Part shown: positions 62,653 through 64,000 of the stretch, piece after piece
Layout of the letters: the number at the start of each line of letters is the position of its first letter
Numbering within the stretch: position 1 is the stretch's first letter
Notes under the pieces: generated by a model
Database searches by the model: none
Seen by the model: only the letters and a program-made list of their open reading frames with translations
Told to the model about the DNA's origin: nothing
Position numbers and translations under genes: made by a program
Assembly: GCF_032884065.1 (NCBI RefSeq)
Contig: NC_088864.1
Location: forward strand, 16,434,409-16,498,408
DNA from: Artemia franciscana
Lineage: Eukaryota > Arthropoda > Branchiopoda > Anostraca > Artemiidae
Length of the DNA: 64,000 nucleotides
Direction: 5' to 3'

Positions 62653-63720
62653 CTAATTTTTGTTTTTTACAGCAAGCCTTAAAGGTCTTTTTGTCACAGT
62701 TTCACTGCTATTATCTATTGGTTTAGTAAAATAATTAGTTAGATCATTTTTGATTAAATTTGTGGATAAAGAGTTTAATGAATAATCTCCGAAGTCCCTA
62801 CTTAAAGAAACATTTTTATTTATTTTGAGTCTAATTTCCTTTGATTTCCGAACTACCTGTTTGATGTCCAAATAATTATTAATGAGAGAAGATTTTTCAA
62901 AAAGTATTGCGTGGCTGGGGTTATCAAAAATATGCCTACCTTGAGCAGTTACAAAGAGGCTATTAGAATTGTTACAAAATAATTGCCACAGTCACATGGC
63001 ATTTAATAAACCCCTCTTTGGAGAGTAACTGGGGTTTTATCTTTACCAGAGTTAAAAAATTTGTGATTGAAAATTATTAGTGAAAACTACATACAGATTA
63101 TTTTGTGTGCAAACATTTTTTAATTCTGTGGTGATTTTTGGGATGCATGGGAGATGGATTATATTTGGGGATATCAGGAGCCTCAAATTGTGCAATATCT
63201 TTGATTTTACGGTAATATCTTCTTAGTCTACGGTTGATTGTATTATTGATAAAACGAATGGGGTATCCTTCTAAAAAAAAATATCTCTGATAAAATTTAT
63301 ATCTGCTTTTATTGGTACCGTATCCTGCAGGCGCCAGGGTGCCACTTCAGGGTGCCATCTGCATGATACATAAAGCTATAAGACTGGTTAGTCTCTGTCT
63401 GAATTTATCTTAATAATAGAACCGTCTGATGTCAACACACCCCCATGTAAGGTATATGTCTGTTCCCTGTTCCATGCATGTCTGTTCCCTGGATCCTTGA
63501 GAGAGGTAGACACTGGTCAAGTTTTTCGGAGATTCTCCTCAGGGTTTTCCCTTCTCTGAACTCTTTGAATAATAACCAGACTGTCTAAAAAAGTAGCTGA
63601 TACTTCTGTTGTTGTTTTTTTGCCATACTGTATCGTGTTGTGGGATTAGTTGCGTATCAATAAGGTGACGATCGCCTCCTTGGAACCAGTATTGGATAAT
63701 ATCAAAAGGTCTAATAATGT
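62653..63720 (-). mobile_element. Penelope-like element remnant (RT tail plus GIY-YIG endonuclease)
   Basis: On the minus strand, 63,290-63,130 encodes RYFFLEGYPIRFINNTINRR and RRYYRKIKDIAQFEAPD, which resembles the end of a Penelope-like RT. 63,040-62,970 encodes TPVTLQRGVY, a stop, and MPCDCGNYFV, which resembles the start of a GIY-YIG nuclease with its characteristic CxCG. 62,930-62,653 (HAILFEKSSLINNYLDIKQV, VRKSKEIRLKINKN, then SRDFGDYSLNSL) resembles the C-terminal endonuclease part. Stops and frameshifts are present. Upstream (63,720-63,300) is more decayed but continues in the same orientation. Penelope-like elements are the animal group that couples RT to GIY-YIG. Confidence 0.7.
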
Positions 63721-64000
63721 GAAATCTGTTTTTGTATTATTCTTATTCTAAATGTTCAAACTTTAAGCATATTATCTTGCACTACATCACGAGTTCATTA
63801 CCAGCAATTCGGATTCCACTCTGGTTTGAGTTTTGTAGGACAAGGTCTAAAATCTTATTTTATGTCCCCTTTTTATCCGGCTTTAAGGTTGCCCTTACAG
63901 TTTCTACTTGATTAAATATAATAAATGAATATCTATAGCTTGTAGTATGTATTTTCAGCAATTCCTATTTTATTTTCAGACATTCATGCACAAAATTGAT
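63721..64000. other. Window edge, nothing recognised
   Basis: Possible continuation of the Penelope-like element beyond recognisable similarity. Confidence 0.4.

Overview
This is a strongly AT-rich invertebrate nuclear window dominated by transposable-element remnants, hairpin-forming repeats and microsatellites. Gene density is very low. The one convincing host gene is a two-exon CIP/KIP cyclin-dependent kinase inhibitor (dacapo / CDKN1-type) at 17,073-23,641 on the + strand. GT-AG introns, LINE, Penelope-like and hAT-type debris and a tRNA-derived SINE make this a metazoan. An arthropod, perhaps a branchiopod crustacean, is my best guess, but the sequence alone does not prove the taxon.

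Layout. 0-4 kb: a non-LTR retrotransposon fragment (-) and a roughly 1 kb tandem duplication carrying an unidentified decayed reading frame. 4.1-6.7 kb: a minisatellite almost free of T on the + strand, with embedded (GA)n and (TA)n. 6.7-10.3 kb: a tandem duplication and several copies of a dispersed palindromic element. 10-17 kb: mostly featureless, with a candidate arginine-rich terminal exon at 13,593-13,754. 16.9-24.1 kb: the kinase-inhibitor gene, with an E2F-like promoter site, a 6 kb intron containing a foldback element and a tandem repeat, and a 3'UTR with two perfect Pumilio-type motifs. 24-38 kb: mostly non-coding, with (TA)n tracts, a LINE 3' end with an (ATT)n tail, and a possible small membrane-protein frame at 25.3 kb (-). 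38-48 kb: composite repeats, a tRNA-derived SINE, a LINE fragment split by a hAT-like MITE, and a foldback element with a SINE fragment inside. 48-56 kb: mostly featureless, then a larger LINE reverse-transcriptase remnant (53.3-54.9 kb, -). 56.3-62.2 kb: two long composite hairpin elements, each sitting inside a tandem repeat that preserves its empty site. 62.6-63.7 kb: a Penelope-like element remnant (RT tail plus GIY-YIG).

The kinase inhibitor is a self-contained story: an E2F-like site would tie transcription to S-phase entry, an RxLFG plus WNFDF inhibitory domain would bind cyclin/CDK, a C-terminal PIP-degron-like motif (built across the splice junction) could allow replication-coupled destruction, and PUF sites could repress translation. 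The most unusual structure is the dispersed modular family with a 5' hairpin and a long 3' palindrome. In its younger copies the two palindrome arms match each other far better than they match other copies. That suggests within-element arm copying by a hairpin intermediate.
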